From positions 1 through 64,000 of the forward strand of contig CACZGS010000008.1 in NCBI GenBank assembly GCA_902780785.1: 64,000 nucleotides of DNA, written 5' to 3'. Positions within the stretch are counted from its first letter, which is position 1. Every line of letters begins with the position of its first letter. The translations under genes and the position numbers were made by a program. This DNA is from Oscillospiraceae bacterium (GTDB lineage Bacteria > Bacillota > Clostridia > Saccharofermentanales > Saccharofermentanaceae). The notes below the pieces were generated by a model that was given only the letters and a program-made list of their open reading frames with translations, did not search any database and was not told the DNA's origin. Shown here in pieces: positions 8,415-16,892 of this stretch.

Positions 8415-9128
8415 TCACTTAAGCCAGTCTGAACGCTTTGCTGCGAGAAGCGCCTTGAAGATATCGATATCCTCAACGGTCGTAAGCTTGATGTTCTTCT
8501 CGGAACCTGCTGAGAAATAAACCTGCTCACCCATCTCGATCTTCAATGTGCATGAAGCAACGGAGTTTGTAATGCCTGCCTCAAGTGCTCTTCTGTGAAG
8601 GTCGCAGATGTCGCCGATCCTGAATGCCTGAGGTGTCTGTGTTCTCTTAAGTCTGTCTCTCGGATAGCTTCCGACGGATACAAGACCGTCTTCAGTCTGC
8701 ATCATGGCCTCTGCGCAAGGAATAACCGTAATGGCGTTGCCGTACTGCTGTGCGACTCTGATGTTGTCTGAGATGATCTCAGCGCTTACCATCGGACGGA
8801 TCGCGTCGTGAATGAGAACGAGGTCTGTTGGCTCGAAATGCTTTTCGAGCTCCATAACACCGTTTCTTATTGAATCCTGGCCGTTCTTGCCGCCCGGAAC
8901 AACATACTTGAGCTTGGTGATGTTGAACTGCTTGGCATAAGCCCAGAGGACCTGGTCCCAGCCTTCGATGCAGACAACTGCGATGCAGTCGATCTCCGGA
9001 TGATTCTCGAAAGCTTCGAGTGTATATACGATTACAGGTCTCTCGTTTACAGTGATGAACTGCTTCGGGATGTCCTGATGCATTCTGTTTCCGGAACCGC
9101 CGGCGATCAATAATGCTACGTTACTCAT
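8415..9128 (-). CDS. IspD/TarI-family cytidylyltransferase
   Basis: A 237-residue CTP-dependent transferase. The N-terminal nucleotide loop IAGGSGNRMHQDIPKQF, the DAIRPMVS motif (about residue 105) and TQTPQAFR (about residue 155) are diagnostic of the IspD/TarI fold. Family members make CDP-methylerythritol (IspD) or CDP-ribitol (TarI). Its place between a LicD gene and an SDR, inside a polysaccharide locus, favours a CDP-polyol or other CDP-activated group for LicD transfer over the isoprenoid pathway. The start at ATG 9128 is fixed by GGAGG six bases upstream, inside the end of the previous gene; a longer frame starting at 9161 has no such support. Confidence 0.8.
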   Translation of the reverse strand: MSNVALLIAGGSGNRMHQDIPKQFITVNERPVIVYTLEAFENHPEIDCIAVVCIEGWDQVLWAYAKQFNITKLKYVVPGGKNGQDSIRNGVMELEKHFEPTDLVLIHDAIRPMVSAEIISDNIRVAQQYGNAITVIPCAEAMMQTEDGLVSVGSYPRDRLKRTQTPQAFRIGDICDLHRRALEAGITNSVASCTLKIEMGEQVYFSAGSEKNIKLTTVEDIDIFKALLAAKRSDWLK

Positions 9129-9129
9129 T

Positions 9130-10032
9130 TTATTCCTCCGTATTAAGTTTAAACTCTGCACAGCTGTGAATGACCCTGTCCTTCTCAGGCGGCAGCCTCA
9201 TGTAGTCATTATAAAGGTTCTTCAGATATGAATCGTAATCTGAAGGTATCTTAAACATCTCACCGTTAAATTCTACCTCAATTAAGTCCGTAAACAGAGA
9301 CTTCGAAAAGACTTCGCGGTTATAACTGATAGCCGACGGGACAGCAACGACGCCGGTCTCTTTCTTCGTGTGATCGAGCTTTGCGCAGATCTTAAGATAG
9401 AATCTCATTCCGAAGAAGACATTCAGAAGTCCGCCCATCCTGCGTCTTGAAGCATAGTATTTCCTGACTTCCTCATCTGTCTTGCCCTTCTCAAGGATTA
9501 TCGGTGAAGGATACTTGTAGTCGCCGATAAAGCTCGAAGCGTGGAAAGCAAAGTCATAGAACTTGCCGATGAACTTTCTCTTCGAAGCAGATGCGGGAAC
9601 GTCCTCAATGATGAACACGTCGATAAATACGCGCCTGTATTCTGCGGGAAGTCCTGCATAGACAACTTCGGTAAATACCGAATTCTTTAAGAAGAGCTTC
9701 GGCTTTTTATTCGTATATTTGCCGTCCAGAGGTTCAACGAGATCGTATTTATCGGTCATCTCGGAAAGAACAGCCTCTCTGAACTTCACATATTCCGAAC
9801 GGAGCATCATGATATCGAGATCGTCGTCCCACGGGATAAAGCCCTTGTGACGTACGGCGCCGAGCATAGAACCGCCTGACAAAAGGAACGTGATACCGTG
9901 CTTATCGCATACTCTCTTAATGTCCATGAGCATGTCAAAGAGCGTATTATGGAGCAGCTCGATCTGCTCATCCGAGAATACGAATTCGCTGAAGACTTTG
10001 GAATATATATCTTTCTGCTTCTTCATTGCCAT
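9130..10032 (-). CDS. LicD-family phosphotransferase (copy 3)
   Basis: A 300-residue LicD-type protein with the core SGGSMLGAVRHKGFIPWDDD (about residues 52-71) and VFIDVFIIEDVP near residue 140. It is clearly more distant from the two downstream LicD copies than they are from each other. It sits directly between a GT2 gene and the cytidylyltransferase, with gaps of three and one bases, so the three are co-translated. Two ATGs (10032 and 10026) are both possible; neither has a strong ribosome site. The role is transfer of a phosphoryl-linked group to the glycan; the donor is unknown. Confidence 0.8.
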   Translation of the reverse strand: MAMKKQKDIYSKVFSEFVFSDEQIELLHNTLFDMLMDIKRVCDKHGITFLLSGGSMLGAVRHKGFIPWDDDLDIMMLRSEYVKFREAVLSEMTDKYDLVEPLDGKYTNKKPKLFLKNSVFTEVVYAGLPAEYRRVFIDVFIIEDVPASASKRKFIGKFYDFAFHASSFIGDYKYPSPIILEKGKTDEEVRKYYASRRRMGGLLNVFFGMRFYLKICAKLDHTKKETGVVAVPSAISYNREVFSKSLFTDLIEVEFNGEMFKIPSDYDSYLKNLYNDYMRLPPEKDRVIHSCAEFKLNTEE

Positions 10033-10035
10033 ATC

Positions 10036-10854
10036 TTATGTCTTGCGCAAAAGCGTCTTATACAAAAACTTGCGGAGCCAGTTAGGCGCAAGGGCACCTG
10101 CGCATCTGACCGTAGTGCACTTGAAATACTGGCCTTTAGTAATAAAACCGGTATCCCTCATATACTTGAAGAGCTCCTTTACGGCTTCGGCATAAGCCTT
10201 TCCGCCTCTTCTCTTATACATGTTCGCGCCTGCGCGCATCCAGAGAAGCGATTCCTTGATGTTATAGCCTCTGAAGCCGTGCTGGAGGACACGTACCCAG
10301 AGATAATAGTCTTCAAGCTTGAACGTGATATATCCGCCGGATTCTTCGATCGCGGTCTTCTTATACATTATGCAGGGATGGTTAAAAGGGCATCTGGTCT
10401 TGCAGTATTCGTATACTTCTTCAGGCTCTACGGGGAGCTCTCTTCTGGATTCAATGACATCCTTTGTCTCAATGAATTCTTCGATAGTACCGGAGACAAG
10501 ATCAACATCATCTCTTGATTCAAAGATCTTGAGCTGCCTCTCGCATCTGTCGGGATATGAGATGTCGTCGGAATCCATTCTGGCGACAAGTTCATTCTTG
10601 CAAAGCTTGATGCCGATATTAAGAGCGTTTGCAAGGCCGCCGTTCTTTTCGAGCCTTGTAACATGAAGAACATCAGGATGAGCCTTCACATGTTCTTCGA
10701 TAACGCTGTCCAATTCCTCATTCAGGGGGCCGTCGCAAATAAGTACGAAGTCGTTCGTCTGAACCGTCTGATTCCAGATACTGTCCAATGCTTCACGTAA
10801 GAATTCTGCCTTTTCCTTGTGATAAACACTCATCAGAACAGAATAATTATCCAT
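10036..10854 (-). CDS. Family 2 glycosyltransferase
   Basis: A 272-residue GT-A enzyme. It opens with YSVLMSVYHKEKAEFLREAL, then GGLANALNIGI and the metal-binding ARMDSDDIS (about residues 88-96), as in GT2 sugar transferases for surface glycans. The start at ATG 10854 is preferred: it has AGAGGAAA upstream and follows a promoter (10890-10917) that would overlap the longer frame. It is the first gene of a unit running GT2-LicD-cytidylyltransferase-SDR-LicD-LicD. Sugar specificity is unknown. Confidence 0.85.
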   Translation of the reverse strand: MDNYSVLMSVYHKEKAEFLREALDSIWNQTVQTNDFVLICDGPLNEELDSVIEEHVKAHPDVLHVTRLEKNGGLANALNIGIKLCKNELVARMDSDDISYPDRCERQLKIFESRDDVDLVSGTIEEFIETKDVIESRRELPVEPEEVYEYCKTRCPFNHPCIMYKKTAIEESGGYITFKLEDYYLWVRVLQHGFRGYNIKESLLWMRAGANMYKRRGGKAYAEAVKELFKYMRDTGFITKGQYFKCTTVRCAGALAPNWLRKFLYKTLLRKT

Positions 10855-10889
10855 TTGCGCGATTTCCTCTTTTACCAAAGTCTCATTAG

Positions 10890-10917
10890 ATAATAACAAA
10901 TAATCTAATAAAGACAA
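10890..10917 (-). promoter_or_regulatory. Sigma-A type promoter for the GT2-LicD unit
   Basis: On the minus strand TTGTCT (10912-10917) and TATTAT (10890-10895) are separated by 16 bases, about 36 bases before the ATG at 10854. This suggests the GT2/LicD/cytidylyltransferase group can be transcribed on its own. Confidence 0.5.
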
Positions 10918-10934
10918 AATAAGAAATAGGCAAA

Positions 10935-11300
10935 TCAGGCAGGAAAAACCGCTTTTGTCGCAACAACGGGTATTCCGGTGCCCGCGCAGTCTTCAATAAG
11001 GACGTCTCCTATAGCCACGGGAGCCTTGCAGGAAGCCTGATTTATTGCTTCCATGACCTCGAAAATCTTATCCTTCGGCACGGGTTCTTTGGTCTTGCAG
11101 CTGACACGGTCAGCAACTCCGCCCGTGACCTTGATGGTCGTCGTTACGGTCCTTACGGGAGATCTGACCTCATTGCAGGCATATACAAAGCCTCTCTTAC
11201 AGGTGTTTCCCGTAACAGAGATGATATCGTCACCTTCCATCACTACGGATATACGGCAACCCATGGGACAATTTATGCATGTAAGTTCACGTGTTTCCAT
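10935..11300 (-). CDS. DUF1667 small cysteine-rich protein
   Basis: A 121-residue protein with CINCPMGC near the N-terminus and a further TCKRG. This is the layout of DUF1667 proteins, which accompany glycerol-3-phosphate dehydrogenase-like operons in clostridia and probably hold an Fe-S cluster for electron transfer. It follows the FAD oxidoreductase gene by one base, so the two are coupled. The protein is full length. The precise electron acceptor is not known. Confidence 0.85.
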   Translation of the reverse strand: METRELTCINCPMGCRISVVMEGDDIISVTGNTCKRGFVYACNEVRSPVRTVTTTIKVTGGVADRVSCKTKEPVPKDKIFEVMEAINQASCKAPVAIGDVLIEDCAGTGIPVVATKAVFPA

Positions 11301-11301
11301 A

Positions 11302-12555
11302 TCAGTTCTCCGTAATCTTGATAAGTATCTCAGAAGGCGCAGGATCCAGGTCTTCCTTCTTCAGAATGACCTGTTCCATCTCGCCCGGCGTGATAATCGG
11401 CTTTCTTCTGTGAAGCTTGCTCCCGCCGTCAAAGGTGACATCGATATAAGAGTCCTTATAGACGTTTCCGGACCTGAATCTTATGACCAGATCACCGTCC
11501 AATTCATTAACCCTTACAGTTGAAGGAACGGTATAACGCACGCCGCTGCCATTCTTCACCTGAATTACAGGCCCTCCGCCGTTACCCTTATTCTTAACAT
11601 ATCTTGCAGCGCTTCTCCCCGCCCTGCCTGATTCTTCGGATACGTAATCGACCAGGTCATGGACGTGGAGGACATTTCCGCAGGCAAAGACACCTGGAAT
11701 CGAAGTCTCAAAGGATTCATTAACAACAGGTCCGTTGGTTGCAGGATTTATCGCCACGCCGGCTTCTCTAGAGAGTTCATTCTCAGGTATCAAGCCGCAC
11801 GACAGAAGCAACGTATCACATGCAATCTCCTGTTCTGTGCCGGGAATGGGCTTGGAATGATCGTCAACTTCAGCGATAACGACTGAAGTCACACGTTCCT
11901 TGCCCTTAATGTCGATCACCGTATGGGATAAGAGCAAAGGAATGTCAAAGTCATCAAGACACTGGACTATATTACGCTTGAGGCCACCGGAATAAGGCAT
12001 AAGCTCACATACGGCCTTTACCTTCGCACCTTCCAATGTCATACGGCGCGCCATGATAAGGCCGATGTCACCTGAACCAAGGATTACGACTTCCCTGCCG
12101 GGCATATAACCTTCAATGTTTACAAGGCGCTGAGCCGTTCCCGCAGTGAAAACACCGGCAGGACGGAGTCCCGGAATATTAAGAGCTCCTCTCGGACGCT
12201 CGCGGCAGCCCATGCATAGAACAATCGCTCCGCATTCGACCGTAAACACGCCCTCATTGCTGTTAACTGCTGTAACGGCTGAAGAATCAACATCAAGCAC
12301 CATGGTATCCAGCATATAGCGGATCCCAAGGCCGTCTAACTGTTCTTCGAACCTTGCTGCATATTCAGGGCCAGTCAGCTCCTCATTGAATGTATGAAGC
12401 CCGAATCCGTTATGAATGCACTGGTTTAATATGCCTCCAAGCTCGTGATCGCGCTCGAGGATCAGGATATCCAGTGTGCTATCTTCTTTTGCCGCAGCTA
12501 TAGCAGACGCAAGACCGGCAGGACCGCCGCCGACGATTACGATATCAGCCTTCAT
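11302..12555 (-). CDS. FAD/NAD(P)-dependent oxidoreductase (G3P dehydrogenase partner)
   Basis: A 417-residue pyridine nucleotide-disulfide-type oxidoreductase. It has an N-terminal FAD loop IVGGGPAGLASAIAA (residues 5-19), a second NAD-binding loop VILGSGDIGLIMA (about residues 155-167) and an FAD-contact motif PGVFACGNVLH (about residues 287-297). No redox-active CxxC is seen, as expected for the GlpB-like or NADH-linked partner of anaerobic G3P dehydrogenase. It lies between the DUF1667 gene (1 base) and the larger dehydrogenase (11-base overlap). It probably passes electrons from G3P to NAD or another carrier. Confidence 0.85.
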   Translation of the reverse strand: MKADIVIVGGGPAGLASAIAAAKEDSTLDILILERDHELGGILNQCIHNGFGLHTFNEELTGPEYAARFEEQLDGLGIRYMLDTMVLDVDSSAVTAVNSNEGVFTVECGAIVLCMGCRERPRGALNIPGLRPAGVFTAGTAQRLVNIEGYMPGREVVILGSGDIGLIMARRMTLEGAKVKAVCELMPYSGGLKRNIVQCLDDFDIPLLLSHTVIDIKGKERVTSVVIAEVDDHSKPIPGTEQEIACDTLLLSCGLIPENELSREAGVAINPATNGPVVNESFETSIPGVFACGNVLHVHDLVDYVSEESGRAGRSAARYVKNKGNGGGPVIQVKNGSGVRYTVPSTVRVNELDGDLVIRFRSGNVYKDSYIDVTFDGGSKLHRRKPIITPGEMEQVILKKEDLDPAPSEILIKITEN

Positions 12556-13990
12556 CTTTGGTCCTCCCTATAACGATCTTGGAATCCCCGCCGCTCTTCG
12601 TGATCTCATCCAGAGGCAAGCCCAATTCTCTTGAGAGTATCTCCATTACACGGGGAGAGCAGAATCCGCCCTGGCATCTGCCCATGCCGGCTCTGGTCCT
12701 TCTCTTAACGCCGTCCAGGGATCTTGCACCAAGCGGACGTCTTATCGAATCGATGATCTCGCCTTCCGTAATGGTCTCACAACGGCAGATGATGCGTCCG
12801 AATTCCGGATTCTCTTTTATAAGTTTTTCGCGGTCTTCAGAAGATAATTCAAATGGTCTTACAACGTCTTTGCAGATACCGTTCCAGGTATCCTTCAGCT
12901 TTAATGAGAGCTTTCCGGATATCATCTCAGCCATATATTCGCCAACCGCAGGACACCCGGTAAGGCCGGGTGATTCAATGCCCACACAGTCAAAGAAACC
13001 GGGACATCCTTCAGCTTCCTCAAGGATGAATTCGCCGCCGTCTTCATGGGCTCTGAGCCCTGAAAAGCCCGTTATTACTTGCTTTATAGGCAGTCCCTTA
13101 ACATTTTTGGCGGCGCCTTCCTGCACCTTTACAAGGCCATCTGCCGTTACGGGCGCTTCATCCTTATCGTCAGTATCGACCGCAGTAGGACCGATAAGAG
13201 TGTTGCCGTGGACAGTAGGCGTTACGAGTATTCCCTTACCCATTTTCGTAGGCTGAGGGAAGATAATATGCTTAACAAAGCCGTCCAATGAACGGTCGAG
13301 GAGCATGTAGTCGCCTCTTCTGGCAGTAATGTGATATTTCTTATCAGATACGAGATTGTGGAGCTCATCAGCGTGGCACCCTGCAGCGTTTACGACAGCG
13401 CGGGTGATGAAAGTATCTTTATCAGTCACAACCGACCAGCCATTTGCGGTGCGGCGGATATCAGTAACTTTGGTGTCGAACATGAATTCAACGCCGTTCT
13501 GCTCGGCGCATTCACCCAAAGCAATATTAAGTCTGAAAGGGCAGATAACGCCTGCAGTCGGAGCATAAAGAGCGCAGACGACATCATCAGAGATATTAGG
13601 CTCTATCTCACGGACTTCATCAGCCTCAAGGATCCTCATATCAGGAACTTCATTGGTGATGCCCCTGGCGTAAAGATCTTCAATGCCGGCACGGTTCGCC
13701 TCATCAGTACAAACTACAAGGGATCCTATCCTCTTAAACGGGATATACAGTTCTTCGCAAAGAGCTGTCATAAGCTCATTGCCTCTGATATTCATCTTTG
13801 CTTTAAGGGAACCGGGCTTGGCATCGTAACCCGCGTGGACCAAGCCGCTGTTGGCTTTGGAAGTGCCGCAGCAGACATCCTCGTCCTTCTCGATAACGAG
13901 CACAGAACAGTCATAGCGCGAGAGCTCTCTTGCTATCGCACATCCTGTTACGCCTGCTCCGATGATGATCACGTCAAATGAATTGTCCAT
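12545..13990 (-). CDS. Glycerol-3-phosphate dehydrogenase-like FAD protein
   Basis: A 481-residue protein of the GlpA type. The FAD loop VIIIGAGVTGCAIARELS begins near residue 5, with the DAO-family segment SGLVHAGYDAKPGS after it. The C-terminal 90 residues form a BFD-like [2Fe-2S] domain (IICRCE ... GRCQGGFC). It probably oxidises sn-glycerol 3-phosphate to dihydroxyacetone phosphate. It is the first gene of a three-gene set with the FAD oxidoreductase and DUF1667. ATG 13990 gives the usual N-terminus; an upstream TTG at 14005 is possible. Such genes normally sit in glycerol catabolism operons. Here they lie inside a polysaccharide locus, so a role in feeding or removing glycerol phosphate groups is conceivable. 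Confidence 0.85.
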   Translation of the reverse strand: MDNSFDVIIIGAGVTGCAIARELSRYDCSVLVIEKDEDVCCGTSKANSGLVHAGYDAKPGSLKAKMNIRGNELMTALCEELYIPFKRIGSLVVCTDEANRAGIEDLYARGITNEVPDMRILEADEVREIEPNISDDVVCALYAPTAGVICPFRLNIALGECAEQNGVEFMFDTKVTDIRRTANGWSVVTDKDTFITRAVVNAAGCHADELHNLVSDKKYHITARRGDYMLLDRSLDGFVKHIIFPQPTKMGKGILVTPTVHGNTLIGPTAVDTDDKDEAPVTADGLVKVQEGAAKNVKGLPIKQVITGFSGLRAHEDGGEFILEEAEGCPGFFDCVGIESPGLTGCPAVGEYMAEMISGKLSLKLKDTWNGICKDVVRPFELSSEDREKLIKENPEFGRIICRCETITEGEIIDSIRRPLGARSLDGVKRRTRAGMGRCQGGFCSPRVMEILSRELGLPLDEITKSGGDSKIVIGRTKDEG

Positions 13991-14043
13991 AAGCCTTTGC
14001 ACCAATAATCAGAAAAGCCGTTACGTCAATTCAATTATATCAA

Positions 14044-15471
14044 TTATTTGCAGTCTGCGTCGTGCATTTCTTTCGCACGCTCGCTGTCAAAGCCCTCTGT
14101 GCTTTCCTTCTGGAACAATATCTTGATGGTCTCGAAAATGATCTGGAAATCAAGTAAAACGCTGTAGTTAGCGATATATGTGAGGTCGAGCTTCAGCTTA
14201 TCAAGAGCTGAAGTATTGTACTTTCCGTATACCTGGGCATAACCTGTAAGTCCGCCCTTGACCTTCTCTCTGAACTTGAATTCAGGGATGTCGTTGGTGT
14301 ACTTGATAACGTGCTCGTAACGCTCAGGTCTCGGTCCGACGATGCTCATATCTCCTGCGAAAATATTGAACAGCTGAGGGAGCTCGTCTACTCTGCATGC
14401 ACGGATAATGTTGCCGACCTTAGTTATTCTGTCGTCCTTCTCGCCTGCCGGATGCGGACGTCCGTCCTTCTCGGCATCAACGATCATGGAACGGAATTTT
14501 AAGATCATGAAGTGCTTGCCGCCCTTGGTTACACGCTCCTGCTTGAAGAATACGGGACCGTGGTCTTCAATCTTGATGGCAAGAGCCGTGATGATGAATA
14601 CAGGGCTGAAGATGATAAGCGCAAGACCTGAAAGGATAATATCCATTGCCCTCTTCGCAAATCTCTGACCGAAGCTCATGCCGAAGTTACGGCTCAAATA
14701 AAGAGGAGTATCGATAACGTTGATACTGTCAGAGCACTTAAGGATAATGTCAGCGATCTTGGGAACGACATAAGTCCTGACATCCTTATCAAAGCACATC
14801 TTAATGATCTTGTTCTCAACAGGTGACGGAACATCATTAATCAGAACGCTGGAACTTCCGTTAATTACGGCTTCGAGATCAACACCGGGATCGTCAAACT
14901 TGACCCTGTTTACGACCTGATACTTATGAGGAAGGCATGCAAGCTTATCTTCGATGTTATTCGGGTGATAGCCGTAGATAAGCGTAATATTCAAAGGCGG
15001 AATGATCTTCCTGTATATGAAGTTCATGATTATGACCAGTACACCCAGAACTATGGACTGCGCTAATGCAAGGAGCATATATCTCCAGGCAAAATCCAGC
15101 ATATATCTGAAGTTGTTCTGGATCGTTGCAGATACCAGGATCTCGGCAACACCGGTGATAAAAAGACTTAAAGAAACGCTTACAGTCTGCTTCGCGATCC
15201 TCTCAACACCGATCGAGAAAGCCCTGCAGAATCTTCCGAATATGATGAACATCATGATGTATATGATAGCCGACATCGCGATGTTGCCCATGCCGAGCAA
15301 ACGTTTGGTATTGTTATTCTGGTTGTTAACGTAATCCAGCCACACCAGCATGAAGCTCATTGTGGCAAGCACCGTCAGAATGACTGCGCAGATGCCGCGG
15401 TATATATATCTTGAACCCTGACCCTTGGTCTTGGCCTTCTTAGCTGAAACGCTGTTATTATCTTTACTCAT
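14044..15471 (-). CDS. Polyprenyl glycosylphosphotransferase (initiating sugar transferase, second copy)
   Basis: A 475-residue bitopic initiating enzyme. Four or five membrane segments (about residues 20-150) are followed by a cytosolic region and a further segment at about 275-300. The C-terminal transferase domain has KRAMDIILSG, FKQERVTKGGK, LKFRSMIVDAEKDG, RVDELPQLFNI and VGPRPE. The family transfers a sugar 1-phosphate to undecaprenyl phosphate. ATG 15471 has GGAG six bases upstream. A promoter (15507-15535) and an upstream terminator (15541-15563) separate it from the phosphonate genes. A second enzyme of this type is at 39069, so the locus has two glycan-initiating enzymes. Confidence 0.9.
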   Translation of the reverse strand: MSKDNNSVSAKKAKTKGQGSRYIYRGICAVILTVLATMSFMLVWLDYVNNQNNNTKRLLGMGNIAMSAIIYIMMFIIFGRFCRAFSIGVERIAKQTVSVSLSLFITGVAEILVSATIQNNFRYMLDFAWRYMLLALAQSIVLGVLVIIMNFIYRKIIPPLNITLIYGYHPNNIEDKLACLPHKYQVVNRVKFDDPGVDLEAVINGSSSVLINDVPSPVENKIIKMCFDKDVRTYVVPKIADIILKCSDSINVIDTPLYLSRNFGMSFGQRFAKRAMDIILSGLALIIFSPVFIITALAIKIEDHGPVFFKQERVTKGGKHFMILKFRSMIVDAEKDGRPHPAGEKDDRITKVGNIIRACRVDELPQLFNIFAGDMSIVGPRPERYEHVIKYTNDIPEFKFREKVKGGLTGYAQVYGKYNTSALDKLKLDLTYIANYSVLLDFQIIFETIKILFQKESTEGFDSERAKEMHDADCK

Positions 15472-15506
15472 CAGTTCTCCATAAAACAAACACAAATATC
15501 AACGCT

Positions 15507-15535
15507 ATTATACACTAAATCTTTTTAATCAATAA
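15507..15535 (-). promoter_or_regulatory. Promoter for the second sugar transferase unit
   Basis: Minus-strand TTATTG (15530-15535), 17 bases, TATAAT (15507-15512), about 36 bases before the ATG at 15471. The -10 is perfect and the -35 weak. The promoter lies immediately after the terminator of the phosphonate unit. Confidence 0.55.
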
Positions 15536-15540
15536 AAAAT

Positions 15541-15563
15541 CGGTGCCCAATAATCGGGCACCG
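15541..15563 (-). terminator. Terminator of the phosphonate unit
   Basis: An eight-base stem cggtgccc / gggcaccg with a seven-base loop. On the minus strand it is followed by ATTTTTTATT. It lies 31 bases after the stop of the PEP mutase gene. Confidence 0.85.
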
Positions 15564-15593
15564 TTTGTCACGTTGATCAGATATTTGCCAAAA

Positions 15594-16889
15594 TCAGATC
15601 TCGTCGATCAGTGTAATGATCTCCTTGATGGACATAAGCCTGTCGTCAACTTCCTTGGCTCTGTGATACTTAAGGATATCCTCAGCAGTCTTCTGCATTG
15701 CAGGGAAAGCTGATCTTGTGAGCTGGTTTGCATAGATAACGATATTAACGCCGTGTGCTGCGAGCTCTTCTTCAGTGATCGTGTTGAATGAAGAAGGAAC
15801 AACAACGATAGGAGTTGTCTTATCGAATTCTCTGAACTTGTCGCAGAATTCAAGGATCTCAGCAGGATCCTTCTTGCGGCTGTGGATCATGATGCCGTCA
15901 GCACCTGCAGCAACAAAGGCCTTGGCTCTTGCGAGAGCGTCTTCCATACCCTGCTCGAGGATAAGGCTCTCGATACGGGCGATGATCATGAAGTCGTCTG
16001 TGAGCTGCGCTCTCTTACCTGCAGCGATCTTGGCACTCATCTCTTCGATGGTTGCCTGTGTCTGCTTAACTTCAGTACCGAACAGTGAGTTCTTCTTCAA
16101 GCCCTTCTTGTCTTCGATGATAACTGCAGAAACGCCCATTCTCTCAAGTGAACGAACCGTATAAACGAAGTGCTCTGTAAGTCCGCCTGTATCACCGTCG
16201 AAGATGATAGGCTTTGTCGTAACTTCCATGATGTCATCGATCGTTCTGAATCTTGATGTCATGTCAACGAGCTCGATATCGGGCTTACCCTTAGCCGTGG
16301 AATCGCAAAGTGATGAGATCCACATTGCATCGAACTGCTCGAGCTTGCCATCGTGCTCTACTACCGTCTTCTCAACGATAAGACCTGTAAGACCGCTGTG
16401 AGCCTCCATCGTCTTAACGATAGGAGTCATCTTGATAAGCTGTCTTAATCTCTTACGGCGGTATTCAGGCATAGCGAGCTTTTCTCTAAGCTGCATGTCG
16501 ATCTTCTTGACCTTCTCGTTATATGTGTAAGGAACGTCGATCACTTCGCCGCCGTATTCCTTAAGGAGCTCTGCAACATGCTCGCGGATAGCGCTCTCAG
16601 GACCATTCTTCCAGTTGTCGCCGTGGATTACATAATCAGGCTTGATGGAAGCGATAACGTCGTTATACATGAAGTCATTCTGGACAACGACCTCGTCAAC
16701 GCCTTCAAGTTCCTTATAGAGCTTGATCCTCTCCTCAAGAGAAGCCGTAGGGAATCTGTTGTATTTGATGAGTGCCTCATCTGTAAGAGCGCCTACAACA
16801 ACGCGGCCGTGCTCTTTTGCCTTCTCGATGATGTTCAGATGTCCGTCATGGATAACGTCAGTGCAGAAACAGGTATATACAGTCTTCAT
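15594..16889 (-). CDS. Phosphoenolpyruvate mutase fused to cytidylyltransferase-like domain
   Basis: A 431-residue two-domain protein. Residues 1-130 form a HIGH-superfamily nucleotidyltransferase-like domain (HDGH at 14-17, HGDNW at 89-93). Residues about 155-431 are PEP mutase: FDGDTGG at 230-236 and the signature EDKKGLKKNS at 259-268 (E-D-K-x5-N-S, the motif that separates mutases from isocitrate-lyase relatives). The enzyme rearranges PEP to phosphonopyruvate, the entry step of nearly all C-P bond biosynthesis. GGAG lies nine bases before the ATG, and the transaminase gene ends three bases upstream. The fused N-terminal domain is known in some PEP mutases, but its exact reaction is not settled. 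It closely resembles the middle domain of the 761-residue protein at 19079. Confidence 0.93.
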   Translation of the reverse strand: MKTVYTCFCTDVIHDGHLNIIEKAKEHGRVVVGALTDEALIKYNRFPTASLEERIKLYKELEGVDEVVVQNDFMYNDVIASIKPDYVIHGDNWKNGPESAIREHVAELLKEYGGEVIDVPYTYNEKVKKIDMQLREKLAMPEYRRKRLRQLIKMTPIVKTMEAHSGLTGLIVEKTVVEHDGKLEQFDAMWISSLCDSTAKGKPDIELVDMTSRFRTIDDIMEVTTKPIIFDGDTGGLTEHFVYTVRSLERMGVSAVIIEDKKGLKKNSLFGTEVKQTQATIEEMSAKIAAGKRAQLTDDFMIIARIESLILEQGMEDALARAKAFVAAGADGIMIHSRKKDPAEILEFCDKFREFDKTTPIVVVPSSFNTITEEELAAHGVNIVIYANQLTRSAFPAMQKTAEDILKYHRAKEVDDRLMSIKEIITLIDEI

Positions 16890-16892
16890 GGA

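Noticed and set aside
8415..9128. ispD of the MEP isoprenoid pathway
   Set aside because: The family fits, but LicD/SDR neighbours and the lack of an ispF make a CDP-polyol role more likely; kept as a general family call without a symbol.
12558..13981. Long plus-strand frames opposite the G3P dehydrogenase-like gene
   Set aside because: They are shadows of a clearly homologous minus-strand gene and have no ribosome sites or domains.
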